DNA of 64,000 nucleotides. It comes from Paramormyrops kingsleyae. Taxonomy: Eukaryota > Chordata > Actinopteri > Osteoglossiformes > Mormyridae. Both the position numbers and the translations under genes were made by a program. The notes below the pieces were generated by a model. That model had not been told where the DNA came from. It made no database searches and saw nothing but the letters and a program-made list of their open reading frames with translations. Shown in pieces: positions 23,453 through 34,962 of this stretch (position 1 is its first letter; each line of letters opens with the position of its first letter). The DNA lies in NCBI RefSeq assembly GCF_048594095.1, contig NC_132804.1, positions 27,381,773 through 27,445,772 of the forward strand. The letters are read 5' to 3'.

Positions 23453-26400
23453 CTGTTAAAAAAAACAGACCATATAGTATTACGCCACCCAGCATCCTAC
23501 TAGAAGTTAGGGCTGTAGGATTTCACATCGCAATATGTGGAACTTCTGAGTGTAATACTGTGACTTGTGAAACAAAAAAAAAAAAGGATGAAAACTACCC
23601 AAAATAAACTATAGCCAAATAGAACTCATCTACCAATAGTGTCAAATAAATTGGTGGTGTTGTTGGGAGTTGTGTCTGCAGACACAAAGCAGTGCCAATA
23701 AATGTGATATGATTATTGCACATGTGCACATTCCCAACCAATCAGGGTACAGTTTGCACCAACGCAATCAACCAACCAAATAACGCTACCCTTACCGACA
23801 AAGTATTCCATCATCTGGGGGGTGTGGTGAGGTGTGGGGGCCACACGCAGTCTTTCCTCCCCACGGGCAACCGTCGGATAGTTAATGGCTTGGACGTAGA
23901 CGTTGTAGCGGCTCATCATGATATCACAGATCGCCGTGTTCTTCGCCGCATCCGCGACCTGCAGCGGGAGACATGCATCAGGACTGAGGAGGGGCGATCT
24001 CCTCGGGGGAGATGGGGGGGGGGGCGTCCAGAGGTCAGCAGGATGTCTCACCCTGATGGGGATGATGTGGCTGGGGCTGTTCATCACGGGCAGGCCCTCG
24101 TCCATGAGCATGCGGCGCAGCAGCTTAACGTTGCGCTGGTGCCGCAGCCGTAGCGAGCGACCCTCATCACCCTTCAGCGTGTGCACCGACTCCCGGGCGC
24201 CCGCCAGCAGCATGGGCGGCAGCGAGGTGGTGAAGATGAAGCCGGCCGCGTACGAGCGCACCGTGTCTACCAGCGTGCTGGTGCTAGCGATGTAGCCGCC
24301 CACGCAGCCGAAGGCCTTGCCTGGGACACGACAGTCAGGGCTTAAGGTTTTACGTCACATGCTGCTCATGAAGGCTGCTGGTTCAAGGTGATTCAATGGT
24401 TATCTATGCTATGCAGATTACCATTCTTTCCACCACTTAGATGACAAAGAATGCTAAACATACTTCAGTACAGAAATACCTCCAAGTGTCCTGGAAGGCA
24501 AATACACCGAACACCTGTATTTAGACCACTGACTAAGATGAAAACCCCTTCTACAAAGCCCAGCCTCTTACTTTAATTTAGTGCAACAACAATATTATAT
24601 TAGCAATACTCTCATGTATGGGCGTGGCTACACCAGATTTCTTACCAAGGGTCCCGGAGATGATATCCATCTTAGGCATGACCCCATCGCGGTCCCCTAC
24701 GCCTCCACCACGGGCTCCGTACAAGCCAACGGCGTGAACCTCGTCCACGAAGGTAATGGCTCCAAACTCATGGGCCACGTCACACATCTCCTCCAGTGGA
24801 CAGATGGAACCTTTAACAAAAGGCAAATTTCATCTATGATGAGGAATGCACACAAATTCTCATTTATTGCACAGCCAGCGTTCATCAGAATCTGACGCTA
24901 GTTATGCCAGCAACTAAAGCTATAATCATGGTGAGAGTATTTGGATATCGAAACAAACTGAATAAATTGAAACTAAACTTCATAACTTACCATAAAATAT
25001 TACAAACAGTTACTTCAAACTATACAAGATGTTTAAGATTAGCCTTTGATGATAAAAAAAAAAAAAGAATCTAAACACCTTATTGAAAACCTGTTTTAAA
25101 CAGAGTCAGCAAAATGCTATCTTTGTCTAATGGAGTTAAAAGCGCAGTACAATAAGACATGTTTAACCGATGAAGGTGTTTTGCATGTAGGACATACAGG
25201 TGGACCTTTACCTGTGAGTAAAAACATGTGAGTCAGTGGTTCAGTGTGTCACATACCATCCATGGAGTGCACAGTCTCGAAGGCCACAATCTTCGGAGTG
25301 GACGGCTTGGATTTCTTCAGCAGCTCCCGCAGGTGGTCCACGTCGTTGTGGCGGAAGATGACCTTTGACGCGCCGCTGTTCCTGATCCCCTGGATCATAG
25401 AGGCATGGTTCCCGGCATCCGAGTAGATCTCGCAGCCTGAAGAGAGCCCCGCCCCGCAGTGCATAGCAATTTAAACACAGCTGGCTTTTGCTTTACTTTG
25501 ACAGAAGCTTTTGCTTACAAGTGAGACAAACAGAGCATTACAAACATACGGTGGATAATAAAAGCACAAATGAGCTGAGCTTTCGAACGAATGACCAGTT
25601 ACAAGTGTAAGCGGTATAGGAGCAAGAGCTACATAAGATCTTCCAAACAAAGCAACTTTTCAAAATCAGCAAAGTACAACACTAAGAGCATTCCAGAAAC
25701 ATGGCATAGGCTACCAGAGGGGTTCTGGGAACAGATGGGTCTTGAAGTGGACTCTTGTTGCCATAAGAGTACAACCACAGCGCTTCCCCAAACAGGAAAT
25801 CGGGGGTGGGAACAAGTACTGTATTAATCAAGTTCTCCAGATGTCCACATCGGCGTGGACACAGCAGGGAGCTTCCTGCTTTTATACAAATGTTTCTGCT
25901 TGGACAATTACCGGGTAGCATTCTGGCCAGCGTGAAGAGGGTGGAGTCGTTGGCCACGAAGCAGGACGTGAAGAGCAGCGCAGCGTCTTTGTCGTGCAGG
26001 TCGGCCAGCTCACGCTCCAGCTCCACGTGGAACCTGCTCGTCCCCGAGATGTTGCGAGTTCCCCCTGCCCCCGCCCCATGGTTACGCAAGGTGTCCCTGG
26101 AGAGAAGGCCAACATTTGCGTGTCAATGCACTTCAAAAACAAAAAAAAAAAAAACACACAAAACTAAAGCCTCAAATAACAAATGACCTCAGAAATTTTT
26201 GAACAGCCACGTTGTCTCATTGACCTTCAAAACCCAACTTTCCTGCCTGGTCAATAAGTCCCAAAAAGCAGCTTGAAAGTTACAAGCATTATTTTAAGTA
26301 GAAGTGTCATGCTCAATGAAATTGAGGGGGCACATTCCAGATTTGCCATCTAATTATCAACACTAGCACGTTTTTCCTTGTATTCACACGGTTGAAATAA

Positions 26401-28833
26401 ATTCTGTGCAATATCAGTTTCTATGATCTTTTTTTTTTCCAACCCCCCCCCCCCCTATTGTTAACCATATGTTGCATAGGAAGTTGTAAGATACATAACA
26501 CTTGTACTTTATTATAAATATATCAACATAAAAACACTCAAGATCCAAAAGATTAAAAAGACTATTCAAAAGATTAGCCTTACCCTCTTTTACCTGGCTA
26601 GGTATTTAGCCCATTACACCTTAAGGTCACATATGAAAGGACCTTCTGAGAACTGTTTAAGTTTTGAGTCCATTGCCCTTGGCTTACTGCCATCTTAAGC
26701 ACCCCCTCCATTTTAAATGATCTCGGACCGGAGCACTCACATCACGGCGCGCACGACGTTCGAGTGCCGGCTCATGCCCAGGTAATCGTTGCTGCACCAC
26801 ACGGACACGTCGCGCTTCGCGTCCAGCGACTCGCTGTAATCGTCCGCCATGGGGAATGCTTGGGCCCTGCGGTTCACAGTCTTGAACACGCGGTAGGTGT
26901 GGTCTCTCTTCTGGTCCTCGATCTTCCTCTCGAAGAAGGTGTCGTAATGGAAGTTGGTGACCGCTGAAAGAGGGAGGAGCATTCCCGTTACTCCTGGTGG
27001 CGAGGCTTCCCGAAAGCAGCCAGACCTCATGGAAGACTAGATTGAAACTCATGCGTTGATGAGTTGCCTATAGTGTTTCATGAGTGAAGAAATTTCATGT
27101 TGCAGCAGGTTCATTAGAATATTAACCCACAAAGCCACATCCAGAACCAACAACTAACAGCATACCTATAAGAAATACACATGGACAAGCAACGATTCAC
27201 ACACAGTGCAGGTTCTTAGGCGAAATCCATGACTGAACCCAGTACAGCCACTCTCCGGATTACAATGGGCTTATGTTCCAGAAAAACTATCGTAAGACGA
27301 AAATGCATTTTAATATAGTACACCAAATCTAACAGACATTACAGCCTAGCCTCACCTACCTTAAAAACATGCTCATGCTCACAATAAAGTGTTGAATATC
27401 TCATGTAATTTATTGAATAATGTACTGAAACTGAAAAAACAGAACGGAACTGGAATACGCATTGTAAAGTCCAAAAATCATTACACTGACCATCGTAACC
27501 AGTGGAGTATATGTACTCTGATGCCCCAAATTTCTCTGGCAGACTTCAGTCACGACTGAGGCGATCTGGAGCCTGAGGAACTCGGCACTGTCATCAGACG
27601 GCCCTGAATCGCCTAGCACGATTGCTACCTCGTCCGCGTTAATGACAGCGCGAGGCTGGGGCTCTTACACTTCGGCATGTTCTCCTGCAGCAGGTGCGAG
27701 ACCCTGGCTGGCCGCTGCTTCAGGAGCTTCTGGAAGATCCTGCTTCTCTCCTCGGGGGTCAGGTCAGCAACGACAGCGGCCGGTGGGGTCTTCTGGGGCC
27801 GGGTCACATCTGGGCAGAACAGAAAGGCGAAATTCAAGATTCTTTACTGTCATCTCACCATTTAACGATACATGTGCACAAATATCTATGCACCCTGCCT
27901 CACGTGGCTACCATGAAACGTAGCATCTTTCATACCTCTGACAATCATACATCCAACATACAAACACGATATTTTCAAGACATCGACCATGCCTGAAATA
28001 TCGCCTCACTCTGCATGGTGTTTCGCAAATCCCTCCCCTACAAACCACAGCTACCAACATTTCCTCTTCAGCAACGTGTGTATCCCGAATTGGGAAGTCA
28101 ATCATATCAACCATGCTGCAATTACTGTTCAAAAAACAAGTCACATGAACAATATTTGAACCCAATAAAACAAAACAAATCACCAAAACAAAAACACCAC
28201 CATTCATGCCAGAGTACATTCTATTCTGCCCATCAATTTAATGCCGACAAAGGGAAGGGATTTTGGGGAATATGGAATGGACTGGTAGAACTGGCACCAG
28301 AGAAGTGATCACAGCGCCTTTTTCTTACAGCAGCAAATGTGCAGAATAAGGAGAACCCAGCACTGACCAGTCCGCAGGGTACGTATCTCGGTGACATCTT
28401 CCTGGAGTTCCAGAGGGACCTGGCGGACCACACTGCTGTTCTTCTGCCCCATCTCCCCCGCCAAGAAGGGGCACTTGGAAGCCACAGCCTGACCAGGAGG
28501 GATCACGGGATGACCTGGGGGCAGCTTATCCACAGCTGAAATTAAGACAAATTGTTTTCACAACATATCGACTTAGCGGTGTTCACATAAGTTGGATGCA
28601 TGGTCGGGATCTTTACCTGGGGCGGAGGGGCCGCCAGCATTGGTGGGACGAGAATCGTCTCCATCTTGCTGGCTAGAAGCTGAGGAGCAGAGAGAGCGGG
28701 CAAATGGGCTGGAAGCCAGATTCATCATTACAGGGCATTTCTGCGCATAGACCACCAGCGACTTCCTGGATTGCTGCAGGAAGGCCTGAGGCATGCGAGA
28801 CAGGAAAGGGCAGCGCCGGATCAAGGTGTCCAT
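23292..28833 (-). CDS. alas1: alas1, 5-aminolevulinate synthase 1 (complete, 10 coding exons, 623 aa)
   Basis: Mitochondrial PLP enzyme joining glycine and succinyl-CoA to 5-aminolevulinate, the rate-limiting housekeeping step of heme synthesis. Coding exons, minus strand: 28617-28833, 28368-28535, 27669-27809, 26741-26963, 25912-26096, 25257-25436, 24646-24810, 24052-24320, 23796-23958, 23292-23452. All have GT/AG borders and the phases join to 1872 nt (623 residues plus stop; human has 640). The presequence holds three heme-regulatory CP motifs: RRCPFLSR (Cys8), QKCPVMM (Cys33) and SKCPFLAG (Cys94). The catalytic core shows GAGAGGTRNISGTS, FVDEVHAVGLYG and SGTLGKAFGC, with the PLP lysine at K428. 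The C-terminus ends SYFSGLSQLISVRA. There is no 5' iron-responsive element, and the CP-motif pattern and housekeeping form fit ALAS1 rather than ALAS2. The start has a strong Kozak context (A at -3, G at +4). Confidence 0.97.
23796..23958 (-). CDS. alas1: alas1 exon 10
   Basis: 163 nt encoding VADAAKNTAICDIMMSRYNV, YVQAINYPTVARGEERLR and APTPHHTPQMMEYFV. The donor is GTAAGG. Confidence 0.97.
24052..24320 (-). CDS. alas1: alas1 exon 9: catalytic lysine
   Basis: 269 nt starting GKAFGCVGGYIASTSTLVDT, with the Schiff-base lysine as its first complete codon. It runs through SYAAGFIFTTSLPPMLLAGA to PSHIIPIR. The donor GTGAGA is followed by GC-rich intron sequence. Confidence 0.97.
24646..24810 (-). 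CDS. alas1: alas1 exon 8: PLP-site aspartate and histidine
   Basis: 165 nt encoding SICPLEEMCDVAHEFGAITF, VDEVHAVGLYGARGGG and KMDIISGTL. The acceptor is GTTAAAG, a weak tract but in perfect phase; the donor is GTAAGA. Confidence 0.97.
25257..25436 (-). CDS. alas1: alas1 exon 7
   Basis: 180 nt encoding CEIYSDAGNHASMIQGIRNS through IVAFETVHSMD. The acceptor is TCTTCAG and the donor GTATGT. Confidence 0.97.
25912..26096 (-). CDS. alas1: alas1 exon 6: glycine-rich loop
   Basis: 185 nt encoding DTLRNHGAGAGGTRNISGTS and RFHVELERELADLHDKDAAL to FTLARMLP. Highly conserved against human ALAS1. The donor is GTAATT. Confidence 0.97.
26741..26963 (-). CDS. alas1: alas1 exon 5: start of catalytic core
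   Basis: 223 nt encoding SVTNFHYDTFFERKIEDQK, HTYRVFKTVNRRAQAFPMAD and VSVWCSNDYLGMSRH to RAV. It ends with two bases of a Met codon at the donor GTGAGT. Confidence 0.97.
27240..27650. repeat. Interspersed repeat in alas1 intron 4
   Basis: Reads CTCCGGATTACAATGGGCTT and ACTATCGTAAGACGAAAA, resembling the CGTAAGTCGGATTTAC sequence at 11015-11030 upstream of poc1a. The 69-codon minus ORF over its right half has no recognisable motif. Class not determined. Confidence 0.35.
27669..27809 (-). CDS. alas1: alas1 exon 4: end of linker region
   Basis: 141 nt encoding DVTRPQKTPPAAVVADLTPE through RPARVSHLLQENMPK, matching the human block ending RPERVSHLLQDNLPK. The acceptor is CTGCCCAG and the donor GTAAGA. 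Confidence 0.95.
28368..28535 (-). CDS. alas1: alas1 exon 3: heme-regulatory motif 3
   Basis: 168 nt encoding VDKLPPGHPVIPPGQAVASK then CPFLAGEMGQKNSSVV to LQEDVTEIRTLRT. The acceptor is AATTTCAG and the donor GTCAGT. Confidence 0.95.
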
Positions 28834-28842
28834 CGTTGATGC
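28617..28842 (-). CDS. alas1: alas1 exon 2: start codon, presequence, heme-regulatory motifs 1 and 2
   Basis: Nine UTR bases, then 217 coding bases from ATG at 28833. Encodes MDTLIRRCPFLSRMPQAFLQ through NAGGPSAP and leaves one base. The acceptor is TTTTCTAG and the donor GTAAAG. Confidence 0.96.
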
Positions 28843-29657
28843 CTAGAAAATAAGGAGGCGACCGTGACGCCCATTGTTGCGTGACAGAACATAGCAGTGG
28901 ATGAGCCCAAACAAGCTTAGCCGCAATGACAAGTCTTTACAGTATTTTTTTCCCCCCTTCTTCCTTCATTCAAATAAAACAAACTTAACAACAACTCAAT
29001 TGGTATCATCTAGAACTTTAAGCTATTATATATCATAAGTCACATATGATTTTCTCTCCTGTGATTGTAGGTTTCAGTATTTCATCACGTAAAACATTAC
29101 ATTTCTTGCTTCAAATGGACATCATTAAAATACGACTGAAAATCCAAGAATACAGAGCACAATGATGAACTAAATTAGCTTCGACAAGTCATAAAATGAT
29201 CGCAGTCTGTTCAACTATTTCATCCACTACAAGTATAACAGAAAAACTAAGAAAAAAGGTGAATATCAGATGGGACTGAATATCAAACTTGTTCTGTTTT
29301 GGGACAACTCCAGAAAAAAAAAGAGACTACAAAAGACCCAGAGAAATATAAGGTGTCAGTTTACAAAGTACGTGCAGTACGTGCAGAATCAAGCCTCCCA
29401 GATCACACACAATTCCCTCAACTCTTGGGGAAAAGACACAGACCCATTGTGGCTGCATACCACGCCTAAAATAAGATTAATGATAGCCAAAAGGCAGCCA
29501 AGTATCTCTTGACATCCTGTATGAGAACTCTAGCTAGTGATATAAGAGGAACTAGCCTTGCTATCTCAGATAGTGGCGCAGAGTGTCTGAATCCATAAAG
29601 TCAACTGCAAAGTACACTATTTAAAAACGGGTTTATACCCTACATCTGGTACAAACA

Positions 29658-29659
<2 letters not shown>

Positions 29660-29701
<42 letters not shown>
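29660..29701. repeat. (ATT)n microsatellite
   Basis: About 14 uninterrupted ATT/TAT units in alas1 intron 1. Confidence 0.95.
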
Positions 29702-29705
<4 letters not shown>

Positions 29706-29872
29706 TCCTACATGCTTATTTATTAATAGCACATTTTCTTATTCTCTGTTTTATCTTTATCGTTTTGCATATTTTTTTTCTTGAAAGTATGTTTAAATTG
29801 TATATTCGTGGCATTACCAAAATAAATTCATTGAACTTATTGTACAGCAGAAAAAAACTCCGATTTTAGTTG

Positions 29873-30115
29873 ATGGATATTAATGTGTACATATAGGTGG
29901 GAAGCCGGTTCAGGTTGTTGCTTCAGTGAGGTACGTCAAGTTAAGACACCCTAACTGAGAAATAACGAGATAAGCCCTACTAGAGTAACAAATGACATTT
30001 ATGGATATTAATGAGTACGATTAAGAGGGAAGACGGCCCAACTTGCTATTTCAATGAGGTAAGCGGAGTTATGACATTTTCACTAAAACAACGAAATAAA
30101 CGACACGTTGCAAAA
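29873..30115. repeat. Two diverged ~128-bp tandem units in alas1 intron 1
   Basis: Unit 1 (29873-30000) and unit 2 (30001-30115) both read ATGGATATTAATG-GTAC, then GGGAAG-CGG, TTCA-TGAGGTA and AA-GA-ATAA-CGA in the same order. They lie 270-500 bp downstream of the leader-exon donor, within reach of the promoter. Old duplication; function unknown. Confidence 0.7.
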
Positions 30116-30388
30116 AGTAAGAAAGATAAAAATCATGTATTTAATGCAAAAACCCAACAGGAAGGCGGCTGTTCGAAATTAATGTTATTAAACAAATCGC
30201 GTTTTATGATTAAAGCCACAGGCCTGTTTTCTACATCATTACCGATAGCTAATCCAAACAAATTCTTGAGCAATACGTTTGCCAAGAGTCTCCCATGGGC
30301 AATAATCCTTTCAGCTGGACAACATTCCAGCTGCTCGACGTACAGCTAGCTTAGCTAGCCTGCTAAATAACTCATCAAGTGAACTTAC

Positions 30389-30500
30389 CGCGATGACTTG
30401 GGTTACGCCTCGGCGAGTTTGGTTTTCCGTGCGATACGTCTATACACAGCGATGAAGTTGGTTTTAAAAGGTGTTTGTAGCCAGGTGTCCCTGTCCCGAA
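30389..30500 (-). other. alas1: alas1 non-coding exon 1 (approximate 5' end)
   Basis: A strong donor GTAAGTTC (minus strand, 30381-30388) follows CCCAAGTCATCGCG and lies 1.5 kb upstream of the coding start exon, which has its own acceptor TTTCTAG just before 28842. This is the usual ALAS1 arrangement of a leader exon plus a start-codon exon. The 5' boundary is a guess; a TTTTAAAA stretch near 30455-30465 lies within it. Confidence 0.6.
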
Positions 30501-30582
30501 ACGCGTTTCCGTTATCCTACACTGAGGACGAACGAAAGGGCAACGACCGTGCAACTGGTTTTAAGCAAACGAACTGGCCACT

Positions 30583-30592
30583 TCTCGCGAGA
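30583..30592. promoter_or_regulatory. TCTCGCGAGA palindrome upstream of alas1
   Basis: A perfect 10-bp palindrome about 195 bp upstream of the leader-exon donor. TCTCGCGAGA is a known core element of CpG-type housekeeping promoters. A TTGCGCACGC sequence (30605-30614) next to it resembles an NRF1 half site, a factor known to act on ALAS1. Function is inferred from position. Confidence 0.55.
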
Positions 30593-32344
30593 ACATCGCG
30601 CGACTTGCGCACGCCCATTGCAATGACACGGGGACGTGCCTCAACTTCTGAGCTATATTCTATAGTGAAGATCACATGTTATAGCGACGAGTAGCAGCTG
30701 ATAGGCACGAGGCCGACGACCCCGACGGGGATGGATGGATGGTCGGTCGGTCTATCGGTCAAGGCTAGGATTCTCAGAGAGAATGGCTTTAATTTTTATC
30801 ATCGCGTAATGACAAAACGATGCATAAGGTGAATATTAGGGCTGCACGTTCATATTCAGCGGGACAATTCTCTGCGCTTCTCTTTGAAAAGATGACAGTC
30901 ACAATGCCGATATACTCAAAATATATCATAGAAATTGAAGTTTCTGTTAAAGGTCGCATAATTAGTCAGGTACCAGTAATATTTTATAACATATCATTAG
31001 GTAGCCGAGTGAATTGCCTAAAGATGCCCTCTGGTGACGACTCTCGCACCTCCAGCCCTTGAGCTAAATAAATTTTCTGTCCAAGCCCAGTTCTGGCTGT
31101 TTTAGTGTATGAAAGTTTTGGATTTTGGGGGCCATGTTGTTATTGTCACTTATCGTACATTGATACAATATTTTTATTTGTTTATCCTCCACATTTCGTT
31201 TTTTCCTGTTCATGTAATTGAATATTCTTTTATTTTCTTCCTATTTCTTTTTCTTATTTAAAAAAAATATTCAGTTTGTATTTCACAATTGCTGTATTAC
31301 AACTTATGAACTGACTAGATTTTTAATTCTGTGCTGCATTTTTATTTTAAAGCCTAAAATGGTGTTTATCTATTGTTATGACTCAAATAAAAATCAGTCC
31401 ACATTTTATGAGCAATTAATACAGAAATTGTCATACGAGTACTTAATATAGATATCCAGTGCCAAAAAATGTCAGACAACAAATTTTTACTTCTTTTGTC
31501 ACACAAATCAAAATTGGTGAACTTTTGTGCTGAATTCAAATATTTAATCGCGCAAAACAAGTGAAACACAAACTTTTCCCTATATGCATATTTACAGTAT
31601 ATGGTTTGCGGTGTTTAGGTGCTTGTTAAAAAAAAAAGTTACAAATTTTGTATGAACTATTACAATCAGCTAGACACTAGGTATATCAGAGTATCTAGCA
31701 TCAATATCACTGAACGGCGGGGCACGTTCTGAATCTGTGGCTGGGAAAATGGTTATTCCACATAACCCTTCAAATAACCTTGGGGTCTTCTCTCAGATCT
31801 TCACAGTTCAGGCTGTTGAACTGGTATGGCATCTGAGGATGCTGAAGCATTTTCCTCCACCAAGTCTGGGTTCCTCTTAATGATAACGTTCCACTACTGC
31901 TCTGATGATGTTAAAGAACCTTCCTCCAAAGCTTTCCCATCTAGAATTTCATCCTCGCCACCCAGACAGGCTACGTTTCTGTGTATCATCTAGTTCTTCT
32001 GTGACAAAATCTTTGTTGATCAGTGATGTTATAGCACACTACTGTTGTCACACTTGGACAGGTGGCTACACTCACTTAGGCGGCGCAACAGCTAAAACCA
32101 CTTCACGTGGATATCACCGCCGCATAAAAGCCATCGAGTCAGGAACAGGGGCGCGAAGTGTTGTTGCCATTATCTTTAATGAGTCTTACCGAGCACTCTT
32201 TTGTCTCTCTGCCTGTCCCGCCTGCCCTGGATCCCTTATCTCTCCGACTCCCACCTGTTCCTGCCTCTCGTCCTTCCTGTCCCCAGGGTTTCCCCAGTGT
32301 TTGCATTTTAAATAACCTTAAATGCTCACACGGCTCTTATAGGT

Positions 32345-32515
32345 GCTGTATGGTGTTGTGTATCTCAGCTGGTTAGAATGCTGTGCCTGTGACCCAAAGG
32401 CCCCTGGTTCAAATCCCAGAGTCAGAGGGTGATTTTATAGTTGGGCCCTTTAACCCCCTAGTTGCTCCAGGAACCGTCACTTTGAATAAGAATGTCTGAT
32501 AAAATAATAATAATC
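32345..32515 (+). mobile_element. tRNA-derived SINE (V-SINE/HE-like)
   Basis: A-box-like TATCTCAGCTGGTTAGAAT, B box TGGTTCAAATCCC, then GTTGGGCCCTTTAACCCCC and TAGTTGCTCCAGG, ending in (ATAA)n. Best preserved of the three copies of this family in the window. Confidence 0.8.
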
Positions 32516-33344
32516 TGTGGTAACTCAGTGACATCAGCCACATCATTTTTGGTCATGAAGGTGCAAACTCACCACTCGTGAAGCCTGCACCCTAATAAGA
32601 TACAACTGGTTCAGGTAATCCATGTCTTCCTTTAGCATTTGATTGTGATGGTCGATATGCAACTGTTCATCAGAAAAGTTAAAGTCATGGATGTTATTCC
32701 CTTCTTCTCACTGAACAAGAACGGAGTGGGTTATGATCAGGCAATAGTACATTTTTGGCCATAGAGAGATATGTAAAGTTTCCTTAATCCAAAGATGACT
32801 GCAAGCCCCTCTTTACCAAGCTGTGAGGAATTCCTTTCAGCTGTACTCCAAGTCCTGGATGTAAATCCAGTGGATCTCTCCAAGGTACGACATATGGAGA
32901 TGTCACATGCTAAAATCAGTCCTTTATCTCAGTTATAGTGCATTTCAAAAAAGCAATGTCTTAATCACTTCAAAAGCCTTCCATTTCAATTTCATATCAT
33001 TCCTCAACAGCCTGTGAAGACTGAGGATAGGTTTGTCAGTTCTGGGTATCTTTGGTTAATTTAATATTTGGTGTACTGACTGTTTGTGGCCAATGGGGGA
33101 GTAAACCTAAGGAGTCCCACACAAATGTGTGGTCTGAGCCGCTGATGAAGAGGACTTAATATGGACAGGTTTGGCAAGAACCTGATATAATCTTTCAATA
33201 ATGCCAGCAAAGTCTCCGCTTTGCAGAATACATGTGACTTTTGGATAATCTGTACTTTCTCTGCCAGTGGGTGCAGCCCAATAGAACAATAAGTTATTAA
33301 TCTCTGTGGGAAAACTGTGTTTTGCCTATCCCATGTTGCTCACT

Positions 33345-33765
33345 AGGAGATGCACAGACAGGTGAGAGCCAAATGTCATTCTTGCGCCACCTCAAATATG
33401 AAGGATACATCAATTGCATCCTCACTAACGAGAACAATCCCTCCATTCATTGCATCCCAAATTCATTAATAAAAAAAAAAAATAATAATAAAAAATATAT
33501 AATAATAAAAAATAATAATAAAAAAATAAATAAATACAATTAAAAAATAATTAAAAATAAATAAATAAATAAATAAAAAAATTTAAAAAATAATAAAAAT
33601 AATTAAAAATATATATTTAAAAAAAAAAAAATTTAAAAACGTTAAAAAAAAATTTAAAAAGGAAAAAAAATATATTTAAAAAAAAAGTTCATGCAAGTTT
33701 GCAGGAACACTATTACCAAGAACACATGCATGAGCTTTGCAGTCTTAGTATTGAGAAACACCTAT
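33345..33765 (-). repeat. Dispersed ~300-bp repeat, copy 3 (reversed, interrupted by A/T tract)
   Basis: On the minus strand it reads TTGGGATGCAATGAATGGAGG, GTGAGGATGCAATTGATG and GGCGCAAGAATGACATTTGG, matching copy 1 at 3712-4000. It is split by the A/T-rich tract 33466-33690. Confidence 0.6.
33466..33690. repeat. 225-bp A/T-only low-complexity tract
   Basis: Runs of A with AATAA and TTTAAA units and almost no G or C. It sits inside the repeat copy 33345-33765 and is probably an expanded simple sequence. Confidence 0.9.
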
Positions 33766-34962
33766 GATAATTGATATTATGAGCATGTGAATGCAAGCAA
33801 GGCAGGTACAGCTTTCTTGTCACACTAGTCATATTCATTGCACTGCATATGTGCAATAACGTTATATGGAAGCAAAATAGACAGACAGACAGACAGATAC
33901 TTTATTGATGCTGAACAAAATAAGATGTAATAAAATCAAATTATATGAAGAGTGAATGGATATTATTGGATGTGACCCATACAAGCAAAATGGTTGTGAG
34001 CCACTCGCTGTCCATTAGGAAGCTATATTGTTTTCCTATGTTTTTTCACACGTTGCAGGTAACACAGATGAAAGCAACTAAAAGTCTGCAATATTAATTT
34101 GTTTTTGCTGGGTACAAGAACCGCAGATGGATAGCGTGGATGAAATATTTCAGTGTATTCACAACTAAATACAGGTATACATCTCATGATTATTATTCAT
34201 CATATATTATTTACAGGTTAGAGCTATTTATCGTTATCTTTTTTTTTGTCACGTAAAGTTAAGCGACTATGTTGCTCAGCGCTGAAATGATAACGTTACA
34301 GTGCTGTGCCAACTGTCATCGTTATTACAGCAATTCTAGTATAAACACACGTAAGTGAATGTGTTTTAAAGGTAAACTGCTGATAGATTTATTTTGTCCC
34401 TGGATGTGCGGTTTTCATTTAGCCGAAAGGACTGTCTCAGTTGTTTCTATTTGCGTTCTTCTCTTGATGCGTGTGATGCTGTCAGACACTTTGGTGTCCG
34501 ATATTTACTATTGGTACCCAATCAATGTAGTCTCTGTCACACATGGTGGCCGGTACATTAGGGTTACAGGGTCAAACATGAGATATGCCCATTTTTGTGT
34601 TCTCATTAAAATAAACTTACAAAAGTGATTTTATATGTATAGAAAACACATTAAACAAAACTACAGTATCTACTCTACTGTTTCAAATAACTTTTTTGAA
34701 AATAAAATGTCAAAATATGGGTGAAACATTTTTTCAAACTGCTAAGTTACCACATTTTGATTTCACTATTACATCTTTAGACATAAACTATCGAGTAAAA
34801 GTATATATTAGTTTTCCTGGCATGTTTAAATCAGTGTTGTCAGTGTGTGTTAAAAGGACACTGTCTTGTTGTTTTTCTTTAGTAGGCTACTGAAATAACC
34901 TGGGGAATTTTGTCTCAAATTCACTCTTCATTAGATATCATTCAGTGTAACAAGATCAAGAA

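Larger units (their letters stand above)
30593..34960. other. Intergenic region upstream of alas1
   Basis: Beyond the promoter-proximal 100 bp, I recognise only the SINE at 32345-32515, the reversed repeat copy at 33345-33765 with its A/T-rich core, and a (GACA)n tract near 33880-33896. The ORFs at 30820, 31905 and 34359 have no conserved motif and no splice support. Confidence 0.5.

Noticed and set aside
23716..26186. Plus-strand ORFs of 104-145 codons opposite alas1
   Set aside because: They are complements of GC-rich alas1 exons and do not resemble a protein family.
29660..30115. CRISPR-like array
   Set aside because: A trinucleotide run and two diverged 128-bp units are not short direct repeats with unique spacers, and the genome is a vertebrate.
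32345..32515. Functional tRNA gene
   Set aside because: Only degenerate A and B boxes with SINE-specific downstream sequence; no cloverleaf could be drawn.
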